Source: Acinetobacter sp. CFCC 10889
GTDB lineage: Bacteria; Pseudomonadota; Gammaproteobacteria; Pseudomonadales; Moraxellaceae
DNA length: 64,000 nucleotides
Reading direction: 5' to 3'
Assembly (NCBI RefSeq): GCF_003268395.1
Contig: NZ_LQXQ01000013.1
Span: 1 to 64,000, forward strand
Positions 61,801-64,000 of this stretch are shown here, piece by piece (position 1 is the first letter of the stretch; every line of letters begins with the position of its first letter). The notes below the pieces were generated by a model. The model saw only the letters and a program-made list of their open reading frames with translations. It was not told the origin of the DNA and did no database searches. The translations under genes were made by a program, and so were the position numbers.

Positions 61801-64000
61801 GATCGACTTTAAATTATAAGCACCAAATCCTAAGTTTGAAAAAAACTCAGGTTTTAACCACAGTTTTTCATAATCATGCTGTTTTTCAATACTACTATCA
61901 GATTTAGATGTAGGTTCAGTATCACCTATTTGAATGCCTAAAGCTTGTAGTGTCAGAGTTCCTCCTCCAGCAAAACCGCTACTACGTATCTCACCATCTA
62001 GTCGAATTTTACCTTGAGTAGGGATTTTATCTGGTTTATTAGGTAAACTACTATTTACTTCTGGTTCTTTAAACCATCCTACATAATTGCTAACTGTAAG
62101 ATTTCCTGCTCTTCCCTGAACTGTGCCATTTTTTATAAGTAATTGATTTTCTGGTGTGACATATCCACCACTTGATACATCTAAAATACTACCTTTTTTT
62201 ATGTTAATGTCACCCGTAGCATCTACAATTTGAGTGGCTCCATCATTAGCACGAACTACAAAACTATTTGCCTTATTTATGAATACTATTGACCCTGCAT
62301 TCATAAATTGCTTACCGTCTATTTCCTCAATAGTTTTTCCTTGGTCATTCACCCACTTCCCATGTACATCTAGTTTGGCATTCTCACCAATTTCAATTTC
62401 TGTTTTTGATATTTCACTTAAATCCCCATCCCTTGATAAAATTGTCGTTCCAAAAGTTGAATCGCTAGCAAATGGTGATGCTTGAATATTAATTTCACCC
62501 GCTTGTGCTGTAAGATTGCCATTCACATTAACCTGAACTGCATTAAGATCAATTTTGCCACCAGATTGTACTTTGATGTCTGCATCTTTTTTAACAACAA
62601 TCTTGTTACTCTCCGCACTCAGTTTGATATCGGACAGTCCTGAATCATTAAAACTTTTCGCATTTAGTCTCACCCAATAATTTGGATTTAACTCATTTTC
62701 AGGTACAAGTTCTGTTGGCACAAACCACTTGCCATTAAATACTAGATCTTGTAGATAATTGGTTGTATTTTTATATAAGTTTTTGGTTGGATCAAAATCT
62801 GGAATCAAAGTTGTTAGATCATTAACCTGATCAGGAGTAATAGATAAGCTAGGGAATCTATACTTTGTATCATAATCATTTATAGATAGCTTACCTCCTT
62901 TCGGCTGTACTGAGTTTAATACTTGATTCAGTCCTGCAAAGGCATGTGCACTAATATTTCCATCCAAAATTGCGGTATTAAAAAAAACTAAATTTAGACT
63001 CCCAGCATTTCCACCATGAATATGTGCAGGTCTATAAGTTGCCACCTGCCCTGAAAGTAAAGGGTTAATGTAGCTTTGTTTTACCCCCCAGCGTTCTTGC
63101 TCAGAGAGATGCTGCCCTGCAAAACCTGTATAGTCAAAATTAGCCTCTGCCTCGCCGATATCGTAAATTTGACCATCTTTTCCTTGTAGTTTAGTGCTTG
63201 AAGGTGTATGACCTGCTTTATAGTGTAAATAACCACCATCAATATTAATCAGTGAATCTTTTTGAGTAATGATTTCATTACCCACTAAGTTAACTATTCC
63301 TCCGTTGATTTGTAATTGTTTAATATCTCTCGGGATTTGTTCTATATAACCTTTGATATTTAATATTGGGCTTCCTTCCCAATCTAGACCATCTGAACGA
63401 GTGCCATGTTGAGTACTATCAACAATCACATTGGTATTGGTATATAAAAAACTGTCTCTAAGTAAGGGCGAGTCTGCGAGTTCATTTAAACCAATTCGAG
63501 GCAGTTTGACCATATAGTCTGCAACGGAAGCTGAAACATCAGGTAAACCTGCAACATTGATAGTTACTTTCGGCGCTAACCAAATACGTCCAGCGACGTA
63601 ATCTAAGTTAGGTGTAATATAATATGGAAATTGAAAGGTAGTATTATCTTTGTTCCATAAATCGTTAGACGTTTTTTTGAAATTTGTATTAATATTCAGT
63701 TTAGCACTTGGTGCAAGTACTAAAGCATTCGGTTGAAATAACACCGAACCCGCTTTAAAATTTAGCTCAGCTGGTTTTACTGCTTTGGTCGCTTCATCAC
63801 TGGATGTTGTAGTTTCTTTATTATTTGAGGGTAATATCGTCGTAATCGAGTCTTTCTCAAAATCTAAACGCCCAGATAACGAAGCATCAAGACTACCAGA
63901 AGCATTTTCTTGGGCATAAATATTAATACTACCTGTATGGGTAATTCCTGTGGTTGTTCCTACAATCCCGCCTTGTTGAATATTTTTTCCTAAAAGGGTG
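52841..64000 (-). CDS. Giant filamentous-haemagglutinin-type adhesin, 5'-partial, frame broken once
   Basis: The frame is open from the right edge (64000) through 10.9 kb, so at least 3,700 residues are present and the N-terminus lies outside. The sequence is low in Cys and built of many short beta-helix-like repeats with phrases such as DVSGGG, LNADQG-type and GDINI-type turns. Blocks such as EWISGTGGSRDLL, DERGVYAIIPSYQSP and GNYTLLPAKYATLPGAYRVV mark the DUF3739-type filamentous haemagglutinin family, exported by two-partner secretion. No TpsB partner is in the window. One missing G in GGGGGG (53138-53143) ends the frame at 53125; the next frame continues NIYVAAQQVANADNIQVQGE to an Ala-rich tail and a stop at 52841. 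Confidence 0.88.

Noticed and set aside
52914..63000. Several plus-strand frames of 60-105 codons across the adhesin gene
   Set aside because: All are antisense shadows of the adhesin's repeated codons, with no ribosome sites.

Overview
The window looks like chromosomal DNA from an Acinetobacter-type gammaproteobacterium (Moraxellaceae). The grounds are low GC, AT-rich intergenic DNA, a crc gene divergent from pyrE, an Omp33-36-like porin, and a division cluster that starts at murG instead of carrying the full mra-mur-fts series. No tRNA, rRNA, insertion sequence or CRISPR array was seen. The species cannot be fixed from the sequence alone.

Layout. 1-7 kb: a gene cut by the left edge, a small lipoprotein, then an acetate module (actP and a DUF485 partner, divergent from a CrbS-like transporter/histidine-kinase fusion). 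7-19 kb: hydrolases, OsmC, pirin, pyrE, crc followed by a GGA-rich RNA candidate of the CsrB/RsmZ type, an ArsC-like reductase, a diguanylate cyclase, an Old Yellow Enzyme with its ArsR regulator, and prfB with its programmed +1 frameshift. 19-30 kb: a porin, recJ-pdxH-glmM, guaB, small membrane and cysteine-cluster proteins, a flavodiiron-like hydrolase, and a GDT1-family Mn exporter behind a yybP-ykoY-type riboswitch. 30-35 kb: aceE-aceF. 35-44.5 kb: an M23 peptidase, a DciA-like protein, then lpxC, ftsZ, ftsA, ftsQ, ddl, murC and murG, all on the minus strand. 44.9-51 kb: a broken MFS transporter, gshB, and a small accessory patch (an orphan PD-(D/E)XK endonuclease with a possible zinc finger, divergent from the decayed C-terminus of an Mrr-like gene) next to guaA. 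51-64 kb: a secreted PstS-like protein and a filamentous-haemagglutinin-type adhesin of more than 3,700 residues that runs off the right edge.

Three otherwise intact genes (ftsZ, the MFS transporter and the giant adhesin) each lack one base needed to keep frame. Because ftsZ is essential, base-call errors in the assembly are the simplest explanation, at least for ftsZ. The items most worth following up are the CsrB/RsmZ-like RNA beside crc, the endonuclease/Mrr patch, the PstS-like protein with altered ligand residues beside the adhesin, and the symmetrical dyad in front of the ArsR/Old Yellow Enzyme pair.
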